The position numbers and the translations under genes are program-made. From positions 9,812 through 73,811 of the forward strand of contig JBFWLB010000007.1 of assembly GCA_050252335.1 (NCBI GenBank): a stretch of 64,000 nucleotides of DNA. Reading direction: 5' to 3'. The number at the start of each line of letters is the position of its first letter. Within the stretch, counting starts at the first letter, position 1. Below the pieces are notes generated by a model that saw only the letters and a program-made list of their open reading frames with translations, was not told where the DNA came from and searched no databases. The DNA comes from Berkiella_A sp050252335. GTDB taxonomy: Bacteria > Pseudomonadota > Gammaproteobacteria > Berkiellales > Berkiellaceae. Positions 25,345-33,781 of this stretch are shown piece after piece.

Positions 25345-25385
25345 TTAGTAGTACCACTTTTAGAGTATCGCTATGGTACTACTAA
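25345..25385. promoter_or_regulatory. 12-bp inverted repeat at the integrase start, candidate operator
   Basis: TTAGTAGTACCA (25345-25356) and TGGTACTACTAA (25374-25385) are perfect inverted copies with 17 bases between, beginning one base before the integrase ATG. Position over the promoter and translation start suggests repression by the integrase or an excisionase, or a recombinase arm site. Confidence 0.6.
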
Positions 25386-25439
25386 GTGAACTACTAAAAA
25401 AGTAGGATCTTATGAAATGCCTTAGAGTCTTATAGGTAC

Positions 25440-25477
25440 AAAAAAAGCCTATAACTCGTTAAAATTATAGGCTTTTT
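25440..25477 (-). terminator. Rho-independent terminator of ssrA
   Basis: Stem arms 25442-25454 and 25465-25477 (AAAAAGCCTATAA with its complement) and a run of seven A on the plus strand, i.e. U on the transcript, at 25440-25446. It lies 32 bases past the tmRNA CCA end. A diverged copy is found in the left attachment repeat. Confidence 0.85.
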
Positions 25478-25526
25478 AGTCGTTCTCGTATTTCGTTGGA
25501 TTTAAATCTGGTGGAGGCGGCGGGAA
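25444..25526. repeat. Right attachment repeat (attR) overlapping the ssrA 3' end
   Basis: Counterpart of 12538-12616. It includes the terminator stem and the last 18 bases of ssrA up to GGCGGCGGGAA. The functional ssrA end lies here, so this is the gene-proximal junction. Confidence 0.82.
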
Positions 25527-25857
25527 TCGAACCCGCGTCCGAAGCATTTACGCTGAAGGGTCTACATGTTTATCTAGACCATTATTTTAACTGGCCACAC
25601 CCGGCCTAGCAGGGTATAAACAGCGAGTCTCTGAGTTTTAACCAAGGACTTCGAAACAAAGCCATTGGCGATCTTGTAAAAGTTACCCCCTGTCTAACCG
25701 TACAAGCCCGGCTAGGAGAGAGGCTATCGCTTAAGCAGCGATTGCGTAGTTTTCGTCGTTTGCAATTATGACGATTGCAGTTAAGTTTAACGAGATTAAT
25801 TGCCTACTCGACATGCACCTTAAGTTTCAAGTACCCCGTCGAAGCCTGGTCGCCCCC
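25509..25857 (-). ncRNA. ssrA: Transfer-messenger RNA (tmRNA)
   Basis: 349 bases. The 5' end begins GGGGGCGACCAGGCTTCGAC and the 3' end has a T-arm-like GGTTCGATTCCCGCCGCC and a genomically encoded CCA (25509-25511). The tag reading frame at 25731-25763 gives ANDENYAIAA and a stop, one substitution from the E. coli tag. tmRNA with SmpB rescues stalled ribosomes and tags the product for proteolysis. It is flanked by a consensus promoter and a terminator, and is the insertion target of the island to its left. Confidence 0.98.
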
Positions 25858-25865
25858 AACTAATA

Positions 25866-25894
25866 ATCATAGCTAATATAGTTATTTGTGTCAA
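25866..25894 (-). promoter_or_regulatory. Sigma-70 promoter of ssrA
   Basis: On the minus strand TTGACA (25889-25894) and TATGAT (25866-25871) are separated by 17 bases, and the first G of tmRNA lies 9 bases after the -10 box. Near-consensus, as expected for an abundant stable RNA. Confidence 0.88.
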
Positions 25895-25934
25895 TTTGTC
25901 TAGCAGTACAATTAGGCTAGGCGTCAAGCTTTTT

Positions 25935-27989
25935 TCAAGGCTTAATAGAATATTTGGATGATTCCAGAGCTTCTTTCTCTAACTTTTCATTGGCAGCTTT
26001 ATCTTTTTCGCCATCTTCAGAGACAAGTAACTCTGGCTCTGAATCTTTGTTGGCAACGGTTTCAAAATGCTTTATTAAAGAGCGTGTATTTCTGGGACCA
26101 CTCTCTACCGCTTCTGTCTCTTTTTCAGCAGAAGTTAAATCAGCCTTATCGGATGCTGCCTCTTCAACAACCTCAACTGCTATCTCCACTTCTGGATGTA
26201 TAGGCGCGGATATCTCTATTTCTTTCTTTTTCCCCAAAAGACCAGAAAAGAAAGAGCCAATGGCATTCGCGGCACGTCTAAACACCCCAGGCGCTTCAGC
26301 AGCAGTCTGCGTTTTCTTCTCAACAAATTCTTCTACACTCGGAGAAACGGCATATTCTACTTGCCCTTGCACATTCTCAACTTTTTTATTTAATTTATAC
26401 CCTTTCCAAGCGAGTTTTGTTCCCTTATATGCAGCAACAGCAGCTGGTAAAGCCGCAATGGCACTTAAAGCGCCATAAACAGGTACGGCTGCAGGTGCGG
26501 CAGGGGTAGCCAACATAATCATTGGCACAAAGGTCGCGACTGCACTCAATAACACAGCAACCACATTCCAACCAATAATCTTTAAACGAGTACTCGCATT
26601 TTCTGATAAGCTATGTAATCGTTGCCTTCTCTTAAACAAATTCATTACTTCGCCATAATCTTCTTTAAACTGCTTTTCAGTATTTTCTTGGCGCCATTTT
26701 GTTGCTTTTGTCATCCAATCGCCAATATTTGTGAACTTAATATCTGGCGACTCAAAAACAAGTGTATACATTAATGAGGATTTATCTGCGTTAGGAGAAT
26801 TTATAAAATAATCTGCAAATTTTACAATGAAGTCTCCTGCTTTTTTCTTATCTTCTGGTGTATTTAAATTCGTCAAATTTTCTAAATATATTTTTAATTC
26901 CGCTTTAAAGTCATCGGGCAAACGATATTGCTCTACCAGTTGATATTGATTATGTGCATAGCGTAACGTCGCTGCGTCAGCTTTATCAAAACCTTTATCC
27001 AATAGCTCTTTTTCAAAATCAGCATGTGGTTGTTTCAACCAATCTGGTGATAAATTTTTTCCAACCAACATCATCATGATTTCATTTTGCAAATGTGCAT
27101 TATTTAAGAACTCCCGATGCGGCTCTAACTTATCTGCGGGCAAAGAAAGTAAATCAAGCGTATTTTCAAAATTTTCTTTTGAAGCATGTGGGATCACAGA
27201 CATGATGCCACGAATTTTTTCTTGCTGAGCTTGGTTTATATTAATAGAGTGATTGAGCACACGAACCATCACATCACGCATTTGTCTTTCAGACATATGC
27301 TTTTTATCTTTTCTGTAAATAAGAATATCTTTTATTTCATTTCGTAAATTTTCTGGCAATTGTGCTGCGGCAATTCTTTTTCGGATTTGGCTTGCTTCTT
27401 GGAATGTCTTAATTGTTTGCTCATTTATATTAGCAATTTTACACATTTCTTCAATGGCATCAGGTTCTGACTCAAAAAGTTTTGAAGGTAAATGACGATA
27501 TGCTTTTAAAAGTGAAGTCGCCTTTTCAAATTTCTCATATTCAGCTTGTAAATCTTTAGGGACACCTAATTTATCTATCAGATTTTCTATTTTATCTTTA
27601 TCTTTAAAATCTTTTTTGATGCGTCTTTTTTCCCATTTTTCAGAGAAATATACCGCAATATTTCGTACTAATGTAACCGTTGACCCCACAAAGGCCAACA
27701 CAGGCACTGCTGCCGCTAAGGCAAGTGCCATGATCACACCCGTTGCGATAGATAATGCAGCCGAAATACCAAACAAAGTGGCCGGAAACAATTTCTCATA
27801 CCAGGATAATTCTTTGTTTCGCAGTGTTTCCACCATAGAATAGGCAAACATACCTGCACCAACAAAATGGAAAATGTTCCCAAAGGCAGCACCTAAACTA
27901 CCTGACGCACTGCCAACATTACCAGCACCTAATGCACTAATACCTTGCCTTAAGTTCGTTACGAGATCTCGAGCGCCTGATAATGCCAT
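25935..27989 (-). CDS. Large unknown protein with N-terminal and central membrane segments
   Basis: 684 residues. Gly/Ala-rich hydrophobic segments occur near residues 28-48 and 70-108 (FPATLFGISAALSIATG, IMALALAAAVPVLAFVG). A long soluble helical region follows, about 120-450, rich in Lys/Glu and with repeated Leu-Pro turns. A second hydrophobic pair lies around 475-530 (VVAVLLSAVATFVPMIML and VYGALSAIAALPAAVAAY). The C-terminal 130 residues are acidic and low in complexity, with GPRNTRSLIKHFE close to the end. No family recognised. The design (helical hairpins plus a disordered acidic tail) is common in secreted membrane-targeted proteins of intracellular bacteria; that is inference. Confidence 0.7.
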   Translation of the reverse strand: MALSGARDLVTNLRQGISALGAGNVGSASGSLGAAFGNIFHFVGAGMFAYSMVETLRNKELSWYEKLFPATLFGISAALSIATGVIMALALAAAVPVLAFVGSTVTLVRNIAVYFSEKWEKRRIKKDFKDKDKIENLIDKLGVPKDLQAEYEKFEKATSLLKAYRHLPSKLFESEPDAIEEMCKIANINEQTIKTFQEASQIRKRIAAAQLPENLRNEIKDILIYRKDKKHMSERQMRDVMVRVLNHSININQAQQEKIRGIMSVIPHASKENFENTLDLLSLPADKLEPHREFLNNAHLQNEIMMMLVGKNLSPDWLKQPHADFEKELLDKGFDKADAATLRYAHNQYQLVEQYRLPDDFKAELKIYLENLTNLNTPEDKKKAGDFIVKFADYFINSPNADKSSLMYTLVFESPDIKFTNIGDWMTKATKWRQENTEKQFKEDYGEVMNLFKRRQRLHSLSENASTRLKIIGWNVVAVLLSAVATFVPMIMLATPAAPAAVPVYGALSAIAALPAAVAAYKGTKLAWKGYKLNKKVENVQGQVEYAVSPSVEEFVEKKTQTAAEAPGVFRRAANAIGSFFSGLLGKKKEIEISAPIHPEVEIAVEVVEEAASDKADLTSAEKETEAVESGPRNTRSLIKHFETVANKDSEPELLVSEDGEKDKAANEKLEKEALESSKYSIKP

Positions 27990-28202
27990 ATATGCACACT
28001 TAAGTTAATTATGGTACTTATAATATAGTTTATTACATTTTCAAGTTAATTTACTAAAATATATTTTATATAGAATTCAAAGCATTAAAATGCTACTTTG
28101 TCGCATGTACACACAATAAAATTATGCTTAAAATAAAGATTGTTCTATGTAGTCGCAGCACATGACTATATCCAGCTTGTTTTTTATCTAAATAAGAGCC
28201 TC

Positions 28203-29564
28203 ATGAAAAGTATCAGTCCTGTTAGTGCCGAACTCATCTGCATTTTTCAAGCACATACAAATGCAGAAATAGAAAATGCAATTATCAATGCACACAATGC
28301 CTTTAAAACATGGCGCAACTATTCCTTTGAGAGACGTGCAAGCTGTTTCAAAAAAGCAGCCACAATACTCAGAGATAACGCAGTAGAGCATGCCACAATG
28401 ATTAGCCAAGAAATGGGCAAGTCATTTAAAGAAGCGCTGGCAGAAATTGAAAAGTGTGCCGTATGTTGCGATTATTATGCTGAGCATGGCGCTACACTAT
28501 TGCAAAATGAAAGCATCTCAACAGCAGCACAAAAAAGTTATATCAGCTATCAACCTTTAGGCGTTATTTTATCGATTATGCCTTGGAATTTTCCCTATTG
28601 GCAGGTATTTCGTTTTGCAGCCCCCACACTTATGGCTGGAAATACTGCTCTTTTAAAACATGCCTCTAATGTATCGGGCTGTTCTGTCGCTATTGAAAAA
28701 ATATTTATAGATGCTGGTTTTTTAGAGCATACTTTTCAATCACTGTTGGTAAAATCTACAGATATAGAACCCATCATTGCTCATCCTTTGGTTCAGGCTG
28801 TCACGCTCACTGGCAGCACACAGGCTGGCAGCAGTGTGGCTCAATTGTGTGGAAAATATATCAAAAAATCTGTCTTAGAATTAGGTGGCAGTGATCCCTA
28901 TCTCATTTTAGAAGATGCTGATTTAGAAAGTGCCGCTGAATTATGTGTACAAAGCAGAACTTTAAATGCAGGACAAAGCTGCATTGCAGCAAAGCGCTTT
29001 CTAGTGATGGAATCTGTTTATGAAAGGTTTGTCAGCTTATTTGTAGATAAAATGCGCGCCATCCGAATGGGCGATCCCTTTTCTGCACAAACACATATTG
29101 GTCCAATGGCAACACATGCATTACGTGATGAGTTACATAAGCAAGTAACTCGCTCTATCCAACTAGGTGCAAACTGTCTATTGGGGGGGGAACTTCCAGA
29201 TAATGTGGGCGCTTATTATCCTGCCACTGTACTTAGCAATGTAAAACCTGGCATGCCTGCCTTTGAAGAAGAATTATTTGGTCCTGTTGCCAGCATCATC
29301 AAAGTCAAAACACAAAAAGAAGCGATTGAAATTGCCAATGCCAGCCATTTTGGTCTAGGAAGTGCTGTTTTTACACAAGATATTGCAAAGGGACAGCATA
29401 TTGCTGAGCATGAACTCCAATCTGGCAACTGCTTTGTAAATGATTTTGTACGCTCTGATCCTCGCTTACCTTTTGGCGGCATTAAACAAAGCGGCTATGG
29501 CAGAGAATTAGCGCATTGTGGTATACGAGAATTCTGCAATATTAAAACTGTTTATATTAAGTAA
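28203..29564 (+). CDS. NAD(P)-dependent aldehyde dehydrogenase, succinate-semialdehyde type
   Basis: 453 residues from ATG 28203; a TTG further upstream is less likely. PWNFPYWQVFRFAAPTLMAGN is the cofactor-binding segment, LELGGSDP carries the general-base Glu, and NAGQSCIAAKRF carries the catalytic Cys; the end PFGGIKQSGYGRELA is also typical. The shape is closest to the short Sad/YneI-like succinate semialdehyde dehydrogenases. It would oxidise an aldehyde to the acid; substrate not certain. It stands alone, with a TraX-like gene 10 bases after its stop. Confidence 0.9.
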   Translation: MKSISPVSAELICIFQAHTNAEIENAIINAHNAFKTWRNYSFERRASCFKKAATILRDNAVEHATMISQEMGKSFKEALAEIEKCAVCCDYYAEHGATLLQNESISTAAQKSYISYQPLGVILSIMPWNFPYWQVFRFAAPTLMAGNTALLKHASNVSGCSVAIEKIFIDAGFLEHTFQSLLVKSTDIEPIIAHPLVQAVTLTGSTQAGSSVAQLCGKYIKKSVLELGGSDPYLILEDADLESAAELCVQSRTLNAGQSCIAAKRFLVMESVYERFVSLFVDKMRAIRMGDPFSAQTHIGPMATHALRDELHKQVTRSIQLGANCLLGGELPDNVGAYYPATVLSNVKPGMPAFEEELFGPVASIIKVKTQKEAIEIANASHFGLGSAVFTQDIAKGQHIAEHELQSGNCFVNDFVRSDPRLPFGGIKQSGYGRELAHCGIREFCNIKTVYIK

Positions 29565-29574
29565 AACACTATTG

Positions 29575-30360
29575 ATGAACACGCAAATACAAAATAATAC
29601 TGCAGAAAATACTTGGCTATCAAAACTATACAAATATGGTAAGTCTGTTAATAGTCACGATGCGCTCAAAATAGTCGCTATTACTTTGATGTTTGTCGAT
29701 CATATAGGTTACTACCTTTTTGACAATAACAGTGTCATGCGCTTGATAGGTAGAAGTGCCGCTCCTCTTTTTTATTTTCTAATTGGCTATACAGGAAAAG
29801 TAAATTGTAAACCCAGTTTATTGATCTATGGGGGCATCTTATCATTAACGGGTTTACTATTTGGCCATACCTTCTGGATTAATATACTTTATACCTTTAT
29901 TTTTGCCTATTTAATCTTGCTGTATATCCCAACAACCAAGCTACCTGTTTTTGTCTCTATAGGATTAATAGTTGCTTTGATTGTGGCAAATTCTTTTCTC
30001 TATCCTTATGTAGAGTACGGCACGCTAGGTATTATCATTGCAATTACTGCACATTGGCTAAAAGAGAAAGTGCCTTTAGCGGGGCTCTGGCTTGCCTTAG
30101 CCTTAGGTTTACATATGTTTTGGCAAGCATTGGTATTCAATCTCTTTCGAACGCCCGCATTTACCTATGGTACTCTTTTTATAACATTGTCACTTTGGCT
30201 AGCGTTATATAACTATAAGCTGATCAACCTTAAGATCCCACAGCTGCTCATTCTCCCCAGCCTGTTTATTTCCCGCTATTCTTTGGATATTTATTTTTAT
30301 CATGTGTTCTTGTTAAAAGCCTACCATCTGGCACATAAGTACGGTTATTTATTTTTTTAA
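29575..30360 (+). CDS. TraX-like polytopic membrane protein
   Basis: 261 residues from ATG 29575, 10 bases after the dehydrogenase stop; the frame extends upstream but overlaps that gene. SHDALKIVAITLMFVDHIGYYLF and IGRSAAPLFYFLIGY are the TraX family signature. At least seven hydrophobic helices are visible. TraX of F plasmid acetylates pilin; chromosomal relatives are putative membrane acyltransferases of unknown substrate. Likely inner membrane. Confidence 0.85.
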   Translation: MNTQIQNNTAENTWLSKLYKYGKSVNSHDALKIVAITLMFVDHIGYYLFDNNSVMRLIGRSAAPLFYFLIGYTGKVNCKPSLLIYGGILSLTGLLFGHTFWINILYTFIFAYLILLYIPTTKLPVFVSIGLIVALIVANSFLYPYVEYGTLGIIIAITAHWLKEKVPLAGLWLALALGLHMFWQALVFNLFRTPAFTYGTLFITLSLWLALYNYKLINLKIPQLLILPSLFISRYSLDIYFYHVFLLKAYHLAHKYGYLFF

Positions 30361-30596
30361 GGTCTTTTCATGTGCTGCATAATACCGACTTTAATTTCAG
30401 TCTTTTTGTGAATATTGAATGAGATCATATTCTTAACGTTTCGTGAAATATCACTTTTGTTTCGTTATAGTGCCTAAAGATGTAGCGCCTTGTCTTTACA
30501 GCAAAAAACCTCAGCATTGACTTCATTTTTAGGATTTAGTTTAATAACTAAATACACTCTTTTTTTAACTTTCTGATGTCGTTAGGTGTCCTCGTC

Positions 30597-30947
30597 ATGA
30601 AATATAAATTCTTTGATATGCTAAAAACTTGGTTAAAAACACTTTCCAGCAGTGATGCAAAGAAAACAACGCTGCATTCACCTTGGCAAGAGTATGAAAC
30701 ATTATCGCTCATACCTTTAGAAGAATTGGAAGAAATGATAAAAAAAGAACAACAAGAAGCAAAACAAAAATTAGATACTTTTAGCGATGTAATGCTCGAA
30801 ACAACAGAAAATGCTGAAGGCCCGCATATTGCCGATCTCTCTAGCAATTACCCAATGCCACCTGTTATTACCTGCTTTACCATTGATGATTCTGTTGATC
30901 CCAATTTACGCATCACTCATTATCCACCCAGTAATGCTTTGCATTAA
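30597..30947 (+). CDS. Small hypothetical protein
   Basis: 116 residues from ATG 30597, chosen because AGG lies 10 bases upstream; ATG 30576 is an alternative. Amphipathic N-terminus KYKFFDMLKTWLKTL, then a Glu/Lys-rich helix LEELEEMIKKEQQEAKQKL and a Pro-rich, Asp-containing tail. No family recognised. It is followed by a strong bidirectional terminator. Confidence 0.6.
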   Translation: MKYKFFDMLKTWLKTLSSSDAKKTTLHSPWQEYETLSLIPLEELEEMIKKEQQEAKQKLDTFSDVMLETTENAEGPHIADLSSNYPMPPVITCFTIDDSVDPNLRITHYPPSNALH

Positions 30948-30971
30948 TTTTTTTAAGTGAGAATCAGAAAT

Positions 30972-31001
30972 AAAAAAAGCGAGGTAACCCTCGCTTTTTT
31001 T
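30972..31001. terminator. Bidirectional terminator
   Basis: A-run plus AGCGAGG (to 30984), 4-base loop, CCTCGCT plus T-run (to 31001). It lies between converging genes ending at 30947 and 31024 and can serve both. Confidence 0.88.
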
Positions 31002-31023
31002 ATGACACAATGAATCGAAAGGA

Positions 31024-31752
31024 TTATTGTGGTTTACTAGAAGTTTTCTTCTGTATTTGTGCTTGAACCATTCTTTCCATATTGCCAAGCATCCCAATCT
31101 TTTTATCTTCTGATAATTTATTGAATTTTAAAACATTTGAAACTGTGTTGCTGTCTGAATTTCCAAAAGCGATAACTGTTTGGGGACTCAATTCGTTAAA
31201 TGCAGTCAATACAGCGCCTGTCATTTTAGCAACAGCCTCTTTGTGAGCTTCATTAACATATTTGGCAACCAATTCTGCATGAGAAGGCTTCAAAGTAACA
31301 ACAACAGGTTTTTCATCAACCGGCGAGCTGCTGCTGGCGCCACCACTCAATATAAGAAGTTTTGGTTGTTCTTTCTGAGCATCACTGCTTGACTCCTTCT
31401 GAACAGGCTTAATCTCATCTTCTTGCTCTGCCTTTAACGGCTTAGTGACAGCTTTTTCAGCATCACGCTTCATAATATTTTTTACAGCAGCAGTAACACC
31501 ATAAATAGCAGCAACGGTGCTTGCAAGTGTGCCAGCAACAACGGTTAAATAAGATGCTTCTTCAGATATACCAGTCATATCCGCTAAACCCTTCGCTGTA
31601 TCAACTAGCATTTCTGGTGAATGCAATTCAAGCCCATAACCTTCTAAGGTTCTGCAAAGTAAATCTGTTGTTTCGCAAATAGGTGCAAGTTCAGGTGTGC
31701 TGCTACCGAACGTATTTTGGTAAATTTTTACTGGGTTGATGAAATCTAACAT
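31024..31752 (-). CDS. MLDF-family protein 1, single hydrophobic segment
   Basis: 242 residues from ATG 31752, chosen for the GAGGAA site upstream and because the resulting N-terminus MLDFINPVK matches two neighbours. Cys residues near the start (APICETTDLLCRTL) precede a weak hydrophobic segment (LTVVAGTLASTVAAIYGV, about residues 75-95). Then comes a Lys/Glu/Ser-rich disordered stretch and a C-terminal helical part. No known domain. Part of a tandem set of three leftward genes, each with its own terminator. Confidence 0.7.
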   Translation of the reverse strand: MLDFINPVKIYQNTFGSSTPELAPICETTDLLCRTLEGYGLELHSPEMLVDTAKGLADMTGISEEASYLTVVAGTLASTVAAIYGVTAAVKNIMKRDAEKAVTKPLKAEQEDEIKPVQKESSSDAQKEQPKLLILSGGASSSSPVDEKPVVVTLKPSHAELVAKYVNEAHKEAVAKMTGAVLTAFNELSPQTVIAFGNSDSNTVSNVLKFNKLSEDKKIGMLGNMERMVQAQIQKKTSSKPQ

Positions 31753-31964
31753 GGTCTCGGTTCCTCTCAATTATTAAAAAAATCACTTCAATGAAGACGA
31801 TTATAAGCAGATTTTATTATTGGTCAATTGAATAACTTCTGTTTGAGATGAAGGGACTGATTGTGCGGCCAAGCGGATAAATTGCTGTAAAGAACACTAT
31901 AAATTGGTTTATTTCTGTTAAGAAATGGCGCTTTGCTTTGCTATCTTAGTGGAGCTCAAAATAT

Positions 31965-32115
31965 GATGAGCGTAGCGAATCAAATACCCACTTTGTAAAG
32001 GGGGATGATGCCTTTTAGGATTTATACCGCGATATTGGTCCACACAGCTAAATCTCTCTTGCGCTCTGCGCTTTCTCTCTTTACAAAGAGAGAAGATTTA
32101 TTCGCTATGCGAATA
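31965..32115. repeat. Dispersed repeat, family B copy 1
   Basis: About 150 bases with inverted ends (GAGCGTAGCGAAT at the left, TTCGCTATGCGAAT at the right) and inner blocks CCCACTTTGTAAAGGGGGA, CAGCTAAATCTCTC and CTCTTTACAAAGAGAGAAG. The same blocks recur in the same order at 40,504-40,684. It occupies most of the 490-base space between two MLDF genes; no gene is present there. Confidence 0.78.
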
Positions 32116-32191
32116 CTCAGAAAATGATGCTAAGAAATGTACTGAATGCTAGCCTTCGCTAGCAAAACCAAGGAAAAATAAAAAACAATAA

Positions 32192-32217
32192 AAAAAGCAG
32201 GCTTTCGCCTGCTTTTT
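32192..32217 (-). terminator. Terminator after MLDF gene 2
   Basis: AAAAAGCAGGC / GCCTGCTTTTT stem with a 4-base loop, 26 bases beyond the stop of the leftward gene. Confidence 0.85.
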
Positions 32218-32242
32218 CCATATTAAAGATTTCTCTTTAGTA

Positions 32243-32557
32243 TTATCTGTTGTACTTAGAAGCTAAACGTGCTGAACGACGTGGGCCTGTTGTTTCAGCT
32301 TTTGTTTCAGTGTTTTGAACAGAAGAAATTTCTTCAGAACCTTCAGCTTTTTCAGATTTACCAAGAATTGCATCTTTGTTCATGTATGCAGCAACGCCAC
32401 CAGCAACTAAAGCTGTACCGCCAGCAATTGCAGCGATTGAATTTAAATGAGGTTTAACATAGCAATCGAAAATGCCTTGGCATACGTCTTGAACGACTGG
32501 TGGGCAGTAGCTAGAAGCACCTAAATCACAAGCTTTTTGCTTAATAAAATCTAACAT
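32243..32557 (-). CDS. MLDF-family protein 2, single membrane helix
   Basis: 104 residues, start MLDFIKQKACDLGASSYCPPVV, with a second Cys pair in VCQGIFDCYV. One membrane helix (IAAIAGGTALVAGGVAAYM, about 42-60), then a Glu/Ser-rich tail ending GPRRSARLASKYNR, which is strongly basic. No family recognised. Shares the N-terminal plan (MLDF, Cys and the YCP motif, one helix, disordered tail) with the neighbour at 32882-33598. Confidence 0.72.
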   Translation of the reverse strand: MLDFIKQKACDLGASSYCPPVVQDVCQGIFDCYVKPHLNSIAAIAGGTALVAGGVAAYMNKDAILGKSEKAEGSEEISSVQNTETKAETTGPRRSARLASKYNR

Positions 32558-32823
32558 AATATATACTCCGAGTTGTGGTTGAAAAATTATTTAAGAGACA
32601 AGGCTAAGTATAATGATATTTTGTTAGTTGGCAATCAAATACAGGTCAATTGAGATAAGCGGTAGGGCTTTTCTTATAGGTGGTAAAAATCCTTATTTTT
32701 AAGCTGTTTTTCGCTTATTTTTTAGTCATTACTGACAGAATACATATATTAAAATCACTAAAATAACAGCACATACTGAACGGCTGCCACAATATTTACT
32801 CTATACAAACAATTCTGAGAGAC

Positions 32824-32853
32824 AAAAAAAAGCCCGATATTTATCGGGCTTTT
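32824..32853 (-). terminator. Terminator after MLDF gene 3
   Basis: AAAAAGCCCGATA / TATCGGGCTTTTT stem, about 30 bases beyond the stop at 32882, with a T-run on the minus strand. The rest of 32558-32823 holds no gene. Confidence 0.88.
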
Positions 32854-32881
32854 TAGTACTTGAGGCAAGTTTTACTTTATA

Positions 32882-33598
32882 TTAAAAAGTAACTTTTACA
32901 CGCACACCCTTATCTTCCGTATGAGAAGACATACCAATCGCTTCTGCAAGCGCAAGATAATGCGCGTCATCTTTAGGATATGAGCCATCTCTGGGTAAAC
33001 CTAATAATTCCAAAGCATTGCTCTTTTCACCAGGATTATTAACTACGTGCGTAGCAAAAATACTCGGTGCTTTAGGAAAGCCAGGTAATTGCTTAAATTT
33101 AGCAATATTAGTCTCAGAAATGCCAAGTGCTCCTGCAAGCACACTATGATGTTCCTCGGTATGTGCTTTCAAGTAAGCAAATACTTTATTCAAAATAGTA
33201 GTTGTTACTAAAGTTTTAGGCTTAGCAACAGGCTCTTTAATTTCTTCTTCTGCTTCAAAACCGCTTTCAGCGCTGCTTGTGTCTGTATCAGACTGAGCTT
33301 TATTGGAATTCTGCTGGACATTCAGAACCATTTTAATTTTATCATCTGAATTTTCTGTTTTAGCCCTAATTTTTTGAATAGCAAAGGCAGAGCCAACAAC
33401 CGTACTACCGATTAAAGTTGCTGCCATAAGTGCTGTTGTTGCAGGATTTTCTCGAACATAATCCATTAATTGCTCAGAAAAATCCTTGTGGAATAAATGC
33501 TCCCACCAGCCTTGATTCTTGAAATAATCATATACAAAATCTGGACAATAATTTTCGCAGGTATCATGAAAACCTTTCGTTTTAAAAAAATCTAGCAT
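32882..33598 (-). CDS. MLDF-family protein 3, single membrane helix
   Basis: 238 residues, start MLDFFKTKGFHDTCENYCPDFVYDYF, similar to protein 2 in MLDF, the Cys and YCP positions. One membrane helix (TTALMAATLIGSTVVGSAFAI, about 54-74), an acidic disordered linker and a C-terminal globular-looking region (about 130-238) without recognised fold. Secretion or membrane location is inferred from the helix; there is no cleavable signal peptide. Confidence 0.7.
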   Translation of the reverse strand: MLDFFKTKGFHDTCENYCPDFVYDYFKNQGWWEHLFHKDFSEQLMDYVRENPATTALMAATLIGSTVVGSAFAIQKIRAKTENSDDKIKMVLNVQQNSNKAQSDTDTSSAESGFEAEEEIKEPVAKPKTLVTTTILNKVFAYLKAHTEEHHSVLAGALGISETNIAKFKQLPGFPKAPSIFATHVVNNPGEKSNALELLGLPRDGSYPKDDAHYLALAEAIGMSSHTEDKGVRVKVTF

Positions 33599-33781
33599 AT
33601 TTGCACCTATAAAGCTCTGAATGAATTCGTGGTTTCAGAGCACTTTAATACCATTAAGCTAGTTAAACAAGTTTTCTGTTATATAAAGAGACCAGTGGTT
33701 GAAATTGACTGTTAATTGGTGGGAATTTATTATTTTGGCCGTAGATAAACCACGGCACAAATAAGAGCATTTAAAAATAGA

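Larger units (their letters stand above)
12617..25526. mobile_element. Genomic island integrated at the 3' end of ssrA (tmRNA)
   Basis: About 12.9 kb between two direct repeats of the tmRNA 3' end. Contents: type I restriction-modification genes, two unrecognised genes joined to them, an AlpA regulator, an HTH-zinc finger protein, a first tyrosine recombinase, a RelE-like toxin with antitoxin, and a P4-type integrase next to ssrA. Integrase position and target are classic for ssrA islands. No conjugation or phage structural genes are seen, so it is probably mobilised by recombinases only. Insertion leaves tmRNA intact because the element supplies the same 3' end. Confidence 0.85.

Noticed and set aside
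26196..26478. Several frames opposite the 684-residue protein
   Set aside because: Low-complexity shadows of the acidic, Ala/Glu-rich coding region.
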